The notes under the pieces are model-generated. The model saw only the letters and a list, made by a program, of their open reading frames with translations, did not search any database and was not told the origin of the DNA. A stretch of DNA of 64,000 bases from the NCBI GenBank assembly GCA_030847615.1, contig JAUMIR010000005.1, positions 246,674,645 to 246,738,644 on the forward strand. Reading direction: 5' to 3'. Positions 53,891 through 63,913 of this stretch are shown piece after piece (the first letter of the stretch is position 1; each line of letters begins with the position of its first letter). The position numbers were made by a program, and so were the translations under genes. Origin of the DNA: Gambelia wislizenii. Lineage: Eukaryota; Chordata; Lepidosauria; Squamata; Crotaphytidae.

Positions 53891-54054
53891 TGATCAAAAA
53901 TAGTTGACTTTGATTTATCAGAACAAAGCATATAATTTAACAGGCTAACAGGTTAATACAGTATGTTATTCCACTAATTATAAGGCAAAAGCTCTGGCTA
54001 AGACTATAGTTTCTGGTAACATGCTTGGCTAAATTCATTGACACTATCATCCAG
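53891..54054. other. No gene recognised
   Basis: Short unassigned stretch. Confidence 0.4.
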
Positions 54055-54268
54055 TACCCTAAAGGCACCACATCCTGTCTGATCTTGGAAGCTAAGCAGG
54101 GTCAGCTCTTATTAGTACTTACATGGGAGACTGCCAATGAATACCAGGTGCTGTAGGCTATATTTTAGAGGAGGGAACTGGCAATACCACCTCTGAGTAT
54201 TCCTTGCCTAAGAAAACCCTATAAAATTCATGAAGTCACCATAAGTCAACAGGTAACTTGAAGTCACA
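54055..54268 (+). repeat. 5S-rRNA-derived SINE, best-readable copy
   Basis: CCTGTCTGATCTTGGAAGCTAAGCAGGGTCAG, TTAGTACTTACATGGGAGACTGCC and ATACCAGGTGCTGTAGGC follow 5S rRNA from about its position 25 to the 3' end. The body GGAGGGAACTGGCAATACC and tail CACCATAAGTCAACAGGTAACTTGAAG resemble the Sauria SINE/Bov-B tail. Confidence 0.9.
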
Positions 54269-54395
54269 TACACAGGATCCAAGGTATATTTCACTACCAA
54301 AGATCTCCCCTTTGATGAAGAGTGTTTATGTAGCGTCTAGATTAATGTCCAGCTACATGATAATAGCAGTTGGTTGTTGTTTTTACTAGAGGCAA

Positions 54396-55300
54396 GTGAT
54401 TAGGCATCCAACCACATACTGTGGTGCATCATCAACCTCCCCAAAAATTTTCAGTGATCCATATGACACTCTAGGTCTCACTCATATAAGCCTTCTCACT
54501 CATCCCCTCAATAATCAACATCAGCTTTTTGATCATAAAATCAGAGCAATTACAGGCCATCTTTCTAATGCAGGAACTCCAGTAATTACAAGCAAAAAGT
54601 TGGAAGGCCCCAACACAAACAGGGAGGGCTCTACTCTAGATATTTTGTGGTATCAAGGAAAAACAGCAGGATTTGAGACATACTAGATTGATTAAAACAT
54701 GTACCAGTACGTTCATCCATATAAGAGCTTTTCACAAGATTTCTATCCAAGCTAACATAGCAAGCAACTAATTTACAACTAATTTACAACTGTTGACCTT
54801 TAAGATGCCTGTTTTCATTTTACTTTCAGACACTTTTATTGAAGATTTCTGAGATCATCAATAGAACCAGCATAATCAAAATATTGACTATTCTCAATTT
54901 AGCTCATAAATTCCCTGATTTTTCATATGTCAAAGGAGCCTAAGGAGGACAAGCCATTGTCTTTCCACTGATTGGTGAAGAAGAGTGTTGCAGCCATTGA
55001 TTTATGTTATAATCTAGTTAAAGCCACCTCTCAACAGGGAATAAAAAGTGGTTCTACTAGAGCCACAGCTACATTTTTCTTTGTAGCATCCCAGTTCTGA
55101 GCATCTGCAAAGAACTGCATATTTACAGTGATCTACATTTATTTGACAATATCACTTGGACGTGAGATCTAGATATGACGCATCCTTTGACAGAGTAAGG
55201 CTCTCATTTCTCTTCATCTGAAATTCTCCTGATTTCTTTACAAGGAGCTCTTTAATCTCCTATATGTGTGAGTCAGAGAGACCACAAAAAATCAACTTGC
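54396..55300 (+). mobile_element. DIRS remnant D6 (subfamily B), RT joined to recombinase
   Basis: Near 54780-54850 one frame reads TTVDL-DACFHFTFRHFY-RFLR, the RT motif with the first catalytic Asp. From 54978 the text is AAIDLCYNLVKATSQQG and STRATATFFF, matching STIALCYELAKKPLPSR and SVRAVSTSTAFFF of the D4 recombinase. RNase H and the N-terminal recombinase are missing between them. 55258-55300 resembles the D4 internal complementary region (GTGTGAGTCAGAGAGACCACAA). His of His-x-x-Arg is lost. Confidence 0.7.
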
Positions 55301-55438
55301 TTTTTTTTACATCAAGGGCATAATTTTGGCAGAATGGGTTCCAGAAAGCAGAACAGTAAACCAGCATTATTATAAGGACGTTTTTACAAAGCTGAGAGAG
55401 AGAGAGAGTCAGAAAAAACTGTGGGAAAAAACCGTCAG
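55301..55438. other. Spacer with a short GA repeat
   Basis: Between D6 and D4. GAGAGAGAGAGAGAG at 55394-55408. Possibly the degraded right end of D6. Confidence 0.4.
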
Positions 55439-55450
55439 ATCTTCTTCGTG

Positions 55451-55615
55451 GTCTCTGTGAATCACACAGTTGGGTTACTCCTGCGCCTGCGCAGAGCATT
55501 GGAACCTTCTAGAAACGCTAGGCAGAATATGCTTTGATACATTTTTGGCAGTAACTCCGCCCATCCTAACAGTCCCTTATAAGGGCTTCCCGCCTAAATC
55601 CCCTCAGTTCCTTTC
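55451..55615 (+). repeat. Left inverted terminal repeat of D4
   Basis: Complement of 61103-61253, for example AGAATATGCTTTGATACATTTT with AAAATGTATCAAAGCATATTCT. Confidence 0.93.
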
Positions 55616-55906
55616 TTTCCGCCGCACTAGCAGCTTGAAGGAACTTCTGTTCGCTAGTTTTTTTTCTCTCTCATCGATCTGGTTTGACTTGGCTTTCACC
55701 TTTTTGATGACGATTTTTGCTCTATCCCTCTGGTTTTGGTATTCGGCTTCTGATCGCTCTGGTTTTGACCCATTTCTGACTCTTGACGATGATTTTGGCT
55801 TCCTCCCTCGGCTTTGGCATTACCTCAGATACTGTTCCTGACCTCGGACTGCCCTTGACTACGAATTTTCTTCACTGCACTTATTATTGTTGTTATTGTG
55901 AGTAAA

Positions 55907-58316
55907 ATGTCAGGGAAAGGAGCCTTTAAACGCTGCGTAATTTGTCAAGCGAAGATTCCAAGTGCAGATGGTCATTCCCACTGTTTAATATGTTTGGGTG
56001 AGACTCATAATGTCGACGCATGCGTTCATTGTAAGGCTTTTACACCACAAACTCGCAAACATAGGCTCTCGCGCCTGAAGTCTTTTCTGTATGAGAAAGT
56101 ATTACTCCTGGGTTCATCCCAGCCTCTACTTCTGCTTCAGCTCCTCCATCTCTGCCCCGAGGCTGTGGACGCTCCCGATCTCCTCCATCGAAGGGCCAAA
56201 AACGTTGTCGGTTCCGAAGCTCATTGAGGCGCCATTCCACTGCTTCTGATCCGGAGGCTCTCCATTCCTCCCTTCAGTGTGCGTCCTTGGATTCGACTCG
56301 GGATGGATCGACACCGACTCGACAGCCGGTCCCATCGACATCGAAGGCTGCCCCTCGGGATGGGGCTCGGGCCACCACCGAAGCCCGTCCCAGTGCTGAG
56401 TCTGCCTCTTCTCAGTATTTGAAGAAGAAGAGAAAAGAGAAGCATCTTTCCAAGCATGACTCTACTAAGTCCAAGACTAAGACAAAGGAGGGCTCAAAGA
56501 AATTAAGCCCACGGAAGCTGCTGCTCCAGACATTTCCCCTCACCGATCAACTGATGTCGAGGGCACCTTTGTCCGACCTTTGCCTGTTTCCACTCCAATG
56601 GAACCAGAGGCTCGTCACTCATGTACTCCATCGGGATCGGTCGAGATTGTGGCGGCCGAGGCCCTGTCGGGCACCGGCACCGAGAGGTCCCCTAGGTACC
56701 ACGAAGCATTTCCTGCTCTGGTCGTGTTGAGGGCTCAACTACTGGAGCGCCACTCTTCGGACGAAGAGGTGGAGGTCGTCGAGGCCGAAGTAGTGCCTCA
56801 AAGTTGTATGCCTTCTGCAATCCGTGACGATATTCCAGCCTATTCTGCCTATGATCTTGCCCGATCCATCTGCAGGGCAGGCTTCGGGTCACCCACGGGT
56901 TTGCAGATCTTCGCACTGAGAGGTGATGTACTCGACACCACCATTACGGGTCGCTCGATTGCTCAATCCCCACGCCTGGTTGACCTGGATGTTGCGAAAC
57001 CAGTTTTGAAGAGGGATACTGTAATCCAGGTGTCTCCTCCTGAACATCGCCTCCTACCTCGCACCCCTCCAACCCCGCAGCCCCGATCTCCCACATCGCC
57101 GCGGGACCGTAGTCCTTCATCGGAGGAGTTGACCTCATCTTCAGCCACGTCTTGGGACCTGTACCGACCATATCTCTCATCACCAAAAACCGAGTTGATG
57201 GAGGATGATTCTGCCTCTCCAACTGATGATATTCATGCCTTCAGAGAGCAAATGGCCTGGATGTCCCATGCGTTGGATCTTAAGTTGGAAGAACGAGTGA
57301 CCAATCCCGTGGACCCAATATTCTAATGGATCCAGTCGAAGGCACCCCCGACGGCTTCCATCCCGGTACTGCCCTCGTTGTTGAAGATCGCACAGGGATC
57401 CTGGGAGAATCCCTTGTCTATCCAGTCGCCATCTAAAAAGATAGATGAACTGTACCGTGTCGGTGGTGAGCATGTGGATTGGCTCCAGAACCATCCAAGG
57501 CCGAATTCTGTGGTAGTTGAAGTCCCACAGAACAAGAAACAATGCCGGCCTCTATCATCTCCGCCAGACCCAGAGGGCAGGAAACTGGATATTGTCAGGA
57601 AGAAAATTTACTCGGCAGCTGGTCTGAGCTTGCGTGTAGCAAATTATTCGGGTTGCATGGGAGCTTACCAGCAGGTCCTATGGGAGAGAATGAGTCGTCC
57701 CATCCAGGACCTCCTGGAGCAATGGTGTAAGAGGGTGGACGCCATACAATCTGGGGCCCAGTCCCTTGCGGGACTACAGATGAATTCGGCCCGTCATGTG
57801 GCAGACTGCGCAGCGAAAACCATCGCTGGTTCTATTGCGCTGCGTCAACATGCATGGTTGCATTCCTCGGGCCTTACACCTCAAGCCTCGGCCACCATAG
57901 AAGATCTGCCCTTTGACGAGTCTGGCTTATTCAATGGGTCAACCAACGAAAAGTTCGAGTTCACCCAAAATATGAGGACCACTGCCAGGAAATATGGTAT
58001 GGGCTCCACCTCCACCTCTCAATACCGTCCTAGAGGCAGATATTCCTGGCAAGCCCCATCGTACGGCCAACAGTTCTGCCAAGGGTACTCTGGCCAATCC
58101 TATCGCCGGTCCCGTTACATTCCCTCTCCCTCTCCGGCCTCATCGGTGAGGAGCCAGGGCTCGGGTTCCAGATACCGCCAACCATCGCGGCAACGATCCA
58201 GGGATCAGAGCCGGAAAAAATTTTTGATTGCCTTTCTGATGCTGTTTCTGTTTTTTCTTAGACGCCTCTCTTCGGGGATCGACTGTCCAACTTCCAAGAA
58301 GCCTGGTCTTCTATAA
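55907..58316 (+). pseudogene. D4 gag with Cys/His finger, broken
   Basis: ATG 55907 (MSGKGAFKRC). Residues 9-45 form a Cys/His array: C-x2-C, then H-x-HC-x2-C, H-x5-C-x2-C (CVICQAKI, HSHCLICLGETHN, DACVHCKAF), a gag finger typical of this DIRS subfamily. A Ser/Lys-rich region follows, then the core YRVGGEHVDWLQNHPRPNS, ARHVADCAAKTIAGSIALRQHAWL, and an Arg/Ser/Tyr-rich tail (YRPRGRYSWQAPSYGQQF) suited to nucleic acid binding. Frameshifts near 56225 and 56580 and a TAA at 57324-57326 break it. Confidence 0.87.
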
Positions 58317-59716
58317 CATCAGACCGTTGGGTGCTTCAAATCATCCAGACTGGCTATTGGATCGAGTTCAACACTCTACCTCCGACTGCTCCTCCAGTCT
58401 TTATGAAGTGCATGGCGGTAGTGGCGGCTTTCCTTCGGCAGCAGGGTGTGGTGATCTTCCCCTACATCGACGACTGGCTGATTGTGGCGGAGTCTCGACA
58501 TCAGCTCGAACTCGATGTTGGCCTCACCTTAGATGCCTTAGACTACCTGGGACTTGTTGTCAACATCGAAAAGTCTCAGCTTCAGCCGGTTCAAGTGATC
58601 CAATTCATTGGAGCTCGTCTAGACTCTCTAACTGCAGCGGCATACTTACCTCAAGACCGCTTCAACACCCTTCGGTCCCTGATCCATACTGGCTGTTGGT
58701 CCCGAAGGCTTCCCGCTCATTCAGTTCAGGTCCTTCTCGGTCACATGACTTTGTTTCCGTCCGCTCCAACACTGGTTCCTGCAAGTGTTCAACCCTCTCC
58801 TCAATTCTCCGAACAAGATGCTTACAATGCTGTGGGCAGTTCAGTGGTCTCTGGACTGGTGGCTGGTACCAGACAACGTCCTGTCAGGCATGCCGTTCGA
58901 CCTTCCTCAGCCGAACGTATCTTTGACAACGGATGCCTCGATGCAGGGATGGGGAGCGCACATTGAGTCCTACGAGATTCGAGGTTCTTGGAACAACGAA
59001 GAGCAAACTCTCCATATCAACATCCTGGAACTTCTAGCCGTCCAGAAAGCATTACGAGCCTTCGAATCCTTGGTGAGGGGCAGGATTGTACTAGTACTGA
59101 CAGACAACACCTCTGTCATGTACTACCTGAACAAGCAGGGAGTTACGAAGTCCCCCCAAATTCTACAGCTCACACTGGACATCTGGGATTGGTGCATCCG
59201 CAGGAACGTGTTTCTCCAATCCATCCATCTTCCCGGGGAGGAGAACACTCTTGCAGACGGACTCAGCCGCTCGAGTCTCTCCATCCATGAATGGCATCTA
59301 CACAGATCGGTCACCTTAGACCTGTTTCGGAGCTGGGGTTTTCCTCAAGTGGACCTCTTCACATCTCCCGAGAACGCTCATTGTCCCCAGTTCTGTTCCA
59401 GGCGACGCGCTCCGGGATCGAGGGGAGACACATTCCTGTTCCAGTGGTCGGGTGCGTTACTATAACTGTTCCCTCCATTTCCACTATTGAGAAGGGTGAT
59501 TGCCAAGCTTCGTCGGGATCGAGCAAACGCCATCCTCATCACCCCGTGGTGGCCTCGACAGCTGTGGTTTGCAACTACTACATATGTTCAAGCGTCGCTT
59601 CATCCGTCTGCCATCCCGTCCGTTTCTGCTCACCATTCACGAGGGCATGGTCAGACATCCCGATCTACACACTCTCCATCTGACGGCGTGGAGGCTGATT
59701 CTGTGATTCAACCTTC
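58262..59716 (+). pseudogene. D4 RT (internally deleted)-RNase H
   Basis: Starts like D3 (RLSNFQEAW, DRWVLQIIQTGYWIEFN) but jumps straight to PPVFMKCMAVVAAFLRQQGV and FPYIDDWLI (YIDD, near 58463-58474). About 140 residues are missing, including the fingers and the first catalytic Asp. RNase H is complete: LTTDASMQGWGAH, LHINILELLAVQKAL, VLVLTDNTSVMYY and GEENTLADGLSR. The C-terminal domain (VDLFTSPENAHCPQFCSR, LFPPFPLLRRVIAKLRRDRAN, HLTAWRL) has a TAA at 59461-59463. One frame change near 58790. Confidence 0.88.
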
Positions 59717-59800
59717 GGGTTAGAATCTCTCGGGTTCGTCCTCGGTACCGAGGCAACCTGCATCTCTCTATCCAGACGTTCAGGCTGTCATCGATGCTGC

Positions 59801-60886
59801 ATGAAACCGTCTACTCGAAAGTTATACCACTACAAGTGGAAGAAGTATGAAACCTTTCTAGCCTCCCGAGGACCGAATCCTGAACCATTCTCCATTCCAA
59901 CTGTACTGGAGTTTCTTCTCCAATTGTCTTCGGCAGGCCTATCACTTTCATCGATTCGGTGCTACCTGGCAGCTATCTCCGTCAAGTTCCAGGCAAGAGG
60001 ACATCCGTCCCCCTTTGTTGATGCGATGGTAAAGAAATTTTTGAAAGGCTTCGCCAACCTGCACCCTCCGGCGACCGAACCAACTCCGGCTTGGAGCCTC
60101 AAACTGGTCCTTTCACATCTGGTTCGCCGACCGTTCGAACCTTTGGCTTCTACTGATCTGCGACTCCTATCTTGGAAGACCGCTTTCCTTCTGTCCATCA
60201 CTTCGGCGCGTCGGGCTGGTGACTTCTGTGCCTTGAGGTCTGATCCTCCATACACTGCTTTCCATAAGCACAAAGTGGTGCTTCGTCCTGACATCTCCTT
60301 CCTTCCGAAGGTGGTGTCCAGCTTCCATCTCACCCAATCCATCACTCTCCCTGCTTTGATGCAGGATCCGCAGGACGAGTTCGAACGCACCCTTCACCTC
60401 ATGGACGTCAGGAGGGCTTTAGCCTTTTACATTCAACGGACTGCGTCCTATAGGAAGTCACCCAGACTGTTTGTGTTTTATGCTGACTCGAAACTCAGAG
60501 AGCCCATTTCCTCGCAACGGCTATCGAAGTGGGTGACGTCGACCATTGCTCTTTGCTACGAACTGGCAAAGAAACCTCTGCCTTCACGGATTCGAGGACA
60601 CTCTGTGAGAGCTGTCTCCACTTCAACAGCTTTTTTCTTTGGAGTGCCTCTAGAGGACATTTGCAGAGCTGCAGCCTGGTTATCACCTTTGACTTTTATT
60701 TCTCACTACAGACTTGACTCTCGTTCTAGGAACGAGGCTGCCTTTGGGAAGGCTGTACTGTTATCTTCTATTCTATATTCATGTTGCCAAGTCACTGTTG
60801 TTATATATGCTTTGATCACTTTACTTAAGAATGTGCTCTTAATGTTTCAAACTCAGGTGTCTGTACATATGGTATACTTGGTGTAG
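59801..60886 (+). CDS. D4 tyrosine recombinase, open
   Basis: 361 residues from ATG 59801. Core-binding domain: MKPSTRKLYHYKWKKYETFL, TVLEFLLQLSSAGLSLSSIR. Catalytic domain: ITSARRAGDFCAL (Arg), MDVRRALAFYIQRTASY, IRGHSVRAVSTSTAFFFGV (His-x-x-Arg) and FISHYRLDSRSRNEAAFGKA (Tyr, near 60707). All catalytic residues are present with no stop, while gag and RT of the same element are dead. The extra ~35 codons after AVLLSS are probably read-out into the spacer. The protein may still be functional, but nothing here shows expression. Confidence 0.88.
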   Translation: MKPSTRKLYHYKWKKYETFLASRGPNPEPFSIPTVLEFLLQLSSAGLSLSSIRCYLAAISVKFQARGHPSPFVDAMVKKFLKGFANLHPPATEPTPAWSLKLVLSHLVRRPFEPLASTDLRLLSWKTAFLLSITSARRAGDFCALRSDPPYTAFHKHKVVLRPDISFLPKVVSSFHLTQSITLPALMQDPQDEFERTLHLMDVRRALAFYIQRTASYRKSPRLFVFYADSKLREPISSQRLSKWVTSTIALCYELAKKPLPSRIRGHSVRAVSTSTAFFFGVPLEDICRAAAWLSPLTFISHYRLDSRSRNEAAFGKAVLLSSILYSCCQVTVVIYALITLLKNVLLMFQTQVSVHMVYLV

Positions 60887-60924
60887 GACATATCCGCCTC
60901 CAAGAGTGAAGCTTGCCAGTCTAC

Positions 60925-61030
60925 ACCAGCTGTGTGATTCACAGAGACCACGAAGAAGATGGACAGGTTGCTTACCTGTAACCATAGATCTTCGAGTGGT
61001 CTTCTGTGAATTCACACAGACCCGCCCATC
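60925..61030 (+). repeat. Internal complementary region of D4
   Basis: GTGATTCACAGAGACCACGAAGAAGAT is the complement of the left end; GGACAGGTTGCTTACCTGTAACC...GAATTCACACAG is the complement of the right end. They meet at 60960. Confidence 0.93.
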
Positions 61031-61102
61031 CTCCCCTCTATGTCCTACTACATCATATAAACATGCTTAATGTTCCTGATGCTGCAGATTGCGGCGTCAT
61101 TC

Positions 61103-61305
61103 AAGGAACTGAGGGGATTTATTCAGGAAGCCCTTATAAGGGACCGTTAGGATGGGTGGAGTTACTGCCCAAAATGTATCAAAGCATATTCTGCCTAGCG
61201 TTTCTAGAAGGTTCCGATGCTCTGCACAGGCGCAGGAGTAACCCAACTGTGTGAATTCACAGAAGACCACTCAAAGATCTATGGTTACAGGTAAGCAACC
61301 TGTCC
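61103..61305 (+). repeat. Right inverted terminal repeat and terminus of D4
   Basis: Complement of the left repeat, then right-end sequence ATGGTTACAGGTAAGCAACC ending CTGTCC. Confidence 0.92.
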
Positions 61306-61739
61306 TGTAGTCCTTGATGCTGTTGGGGTCACCTCAGTGGATGGTACTATCAAGATCACTGTTGGTACTACGGAAGGGAAGACTCCTCTCATAGAGGTTG
61401 CAGATAGGAGTCTCCATATTCTCCCCATCTCCTGACTGCTATTATTGACAGTCCTATAGGCATCATTGGGTTTGTGGTCATCTAGCAGATGATTATTACC
61501 AGACCCACAGATGTAATGAATTATCTCCATGTTTGGTACGGTGCACTTTGATCTTGCAATGCTCAAGATCACCACCTATTCAGGATGCAGAGAAGGAATA
61601 GCCCCCATCCTGTGAACTGTGTTTACTCATCTGTCTCTTTGAGAAGTCATCATACATTGGTATAATGGGAATCTATGAGTAATAATGATTCTTCTAACTC
61701 TTTGAAATTGTTGCTTTAACGTGCCAAAATGTCCCCAGA

Positions 61740-61955
61740 GGCTCTGGTAGCAGAGTGAAACCTAGCATTGCTGACAGATGACATGCCATGCTTTGTTGAC
61801 CAAATGCTTCGAATGGCTCAATCACTCAATCTGGAGGTCCAGCAGTCTGAACCAGTGGTCCAGGTCCCTATTTTCAGATGGCTGCAGAGTCAAGCATCAC
61901 AAAAATGGTATTCCACTCTATTTGACAAAGAAGGGAAGAACTCAACACAGTGAGA
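61740..61955 (+). pseudogene. D5 gag fragment
   Basis: TDDMPCFVDQMLRMAQSLNLEVQQ and PIFRWLQSQA align with the D4 gag TDDIHAFREQMAWMSHALDLKLEE and PIF-WIQSKA. Confidence 0.75.
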
Positions 61956-62399
61956 AGGACATTCCATTCTACTTCAGCTCTCTTCTTTCTCATTGCAAAT
62001 TACAGTGCCTACATGGGCACATAACAGTAGTTTATATAGGACAAGCTTGTTCCTTTCCTTGATCGGAGTGGTAAATTCTGCCACTGATGAGAAGTTGAAA
62101 CACACTCACAAAATGTGGTCCACTGCAGAGGTTTGGTTTTCAGACTCAGTCTCAGGGGTCTAGATCAGAGTTCCATAGATTCTCATCAGGAACAAAAAGA
62201 GCCTACAGCCCTCTTTTGAGCCAGCAGCAGTAGCAAACCACTACCCAGTCCACTCGTCTGCCACTTGGTTCAATTCTACCCAGTATAAGAAATGTCACCA
62301 AGACTCTGGCAGGTATCACCTTTGACTCCTCCCAGGACCTTGTAATTGGTGTACTTTCCACCACCAATGTGTCACCAACCTGTCCATTTTTTTTTTATT

Positions 62400-62840
62400 T
62401 TTTTTTGGGTGACAGGCCCAGCAGTTTCCACTATGCTTGGACCACCACTACCTCGGATTCATGGGTCTTTGCTATCAGGAGAGGCTATGCCCTTGTGTCA
62501 CCACTTCACTTATGCTCAAAGAGGAGCTGAGCAGCTTGCTGCTCAAAGGAGCTATAGAGCCGTGTCCCACTCTCCTGAGTGCACCGGGTATTCTTCTCCT
62601 GCTTTTTCATCATTGCCAAGAAAGATTGTGGTCTACAACTGATTCTGGATCTCTGAGGCATCAGCTATTACATCAGACTCATAAGATTCCTTATGGTCAC
62701 TCTCAGCACTATCTTCCCCCTGGTGCAGATGGGCAACTGGTTCTTCATGCTGGACTTAAAGATGCTTACTTTTATATTTCTATTCGACCAGCCTCAGAAG
62801 ATTCCTGTGTTTTGCTGTGGGAAGGAAGGCTTTGAATCAG
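62400..62840 (+). pseudogene. D5 RT fragment
   Basis: Text before the palm (LLKGAIEPCPTLLSAPGILL) and then MGNWFFMLDLK / LKDAYFYISIRP, the motif with the first catalytic Asp. The YxDD box and RNase H are absent; recombinase text starts within a few codons. Confidence 0.78.
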
Positions 62841-63575
62841 GACATCATTTTCCAGATACTTTGAGCCAGGACGTTGTTCTACCTGCATTTCTCCAGAACC
62901 CTACTTCTGACTTAGAACACTTTCTGCGTGGTTTAGATGTGCACAGAACATTGCACTTCTGTATTGACGTGCTACCTCTTTTCGACAATGGTAGACACTT
63001 TTTGTCTTCTGTTCCTCTAATAAGAAAGGATTTGTTTCAGTGCCTCTCAAAGTAGATCACAGGTACAATTCATCTGCCCTACAAGCTTGTTTTTTTATTA
63101 TTTTTTTTATTTAGTTATTTATACCCCGCTCTTCAACCACAAGGCTATCGGGTGGCTTACAAATTGTTTTAAGCAATAGCTATTTACACATCTACACTGC
63201 ATTAAGCAGTTTCCAATGTGTGTTAGCTAATTGCCCCCACAAGCTGGGTGCTCAGTTTACCGACCTACGAAAGGATGGAAGGCTGAGTGAACCTTGGAGC
63301 CCGCTGCAATCGAACTTGCAATGTGGTGACTTGCAGTACTGGCATTTAACCACTGCGCCACCAGGGCTTGCAGGAAACAACATCCAGTTCAAGTGAGGAA
63401 TCACTATTCTATAGTCTGGCAACATCAGCAGCCTTCTTGAGAGGACTACTTCTGCATGGCATCTGTAGAGCTGCTACCTGGTGTTAGCCATCAACTTTCA
63501 ACTCCCATTATAGACTAGACCCTAGATATCAGTAAGAAGCCACATTTGGGAGGACTGTGTTTTTCTCCCCTGTGT
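62841..63575 (+). pseudogene. D5 tyrosine recombinase fragment, split by a SINE
   Basis: TLSQDVVLPAFLQNPTSDLEH and RGLDVHRTLHFCIDVLPLFDN precede the SINE at 63095-63372; after it come GICRAATW, PSTFNSHYRLDPRYQ and EATFGRTVFF. The catalytic Tyr (SHYRLD) remains; the His-x-x-Arg motif does not. Confidence 0.8.
63095..63372 (-). repeat. tRNA-derived SINE inside D5
   Basis: Inverted copy of the family at 36625-36910: TTTATACCCCGCTCTTCAACC, TGTGTTAGCTAATTGCCCCC and TGGCATTTAACCACTGCGCCACCAGG. Confidence 0.88.
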
Positions 63576-63639
63576 GGCATGATACCCCCTCCTCCTAGGG
63601 TTAGTAGTTAGCTAATCTCTGAGACCAGGAGGAGGAGGA

Positions 63640-63715
63640 GCCTGCTGCTGCTGCTTACTTGTAACTAATTCTATGAGTGGCCATCTGTAAACTCACACAA
63701 CCCTTCCCATTCTTC
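63640..63715 (+). repeat. Internal complementary region of D5
   Basis: CTTACTTGTAACTAATTCTATGAGTGGCC and ATCTGTAAACTCACACAAC are complementary to the right terminus at 63855-63905. Confidence 0.75.
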
Positions 63716-63774
63716 CCTGTGGTCTGCCTCTCCTTAGATGCTGCTGCGTTGGCATCTATGGAACTGAAGATAGT

Positions 63775-63913
63775 GGATGGGGCTACTGCCAAAATACTTA
63801 TATAACTGCTCTAGAAGTTTTCAAATTATACACTGCGCAGGTGCAGATAACCCATTTTTGTGAGTATGCAGATGACCACTTGAAGAATCACAGTTACAAG
63901 TAAGTAGCCTTTT
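63775..63913 (+). repeat. Right terminus of D5
   Basis: GGGGCTACTGCCAAAATA, CACTGCGCAGGTGCAG, AGATGACCACTTGAAGAATC and ACAGTTACAAGTAAGTAGCC match the D4 right end stepwise. Confidence 0.85.

Larger units (their letters stand above)
55439..61305 (+). mobile_element. DIRS-type retrotransposon D4 (subfamily B)
   Basis: Inverted repeats 55451-55615 and 61103-61253, internal complementary region at 60925-61030, zinc-finger gag, RT-RNase H with an internal deletion, and an open tyrosine recombinase. Its protein sequences are clearly distinct from D1-D3. Ends are set from the internal region: left ATCTTCTTCG, right AACCTGTCC. Confidence 0.9.
61306..63913 (+). mobile_element. DIRS remnant D5 (subfamily B)
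   Basis: Gag, RT and recombinase fragments in order, an internal complementary region near 63640-63715, and a right terminus (63775-63913) matching D4 and the lone terminus at 17429-17686. No left terminus is seen: the D4 right end lies directly upstream. A SINE splits the recombinase. Confidence 0.82.

Noticed and set aside
54085..54165. Functional 5S rRNA gene
   Set aside because: The 5' end is missing, there are substitutions in conserved positions, and a SINE tail follows instead of a T-run terminator.
55394..55408. GA repeat next to D4 as the tail of another LINE insertion
   Set aside because: No LINE coding or 3' text adjoins it.
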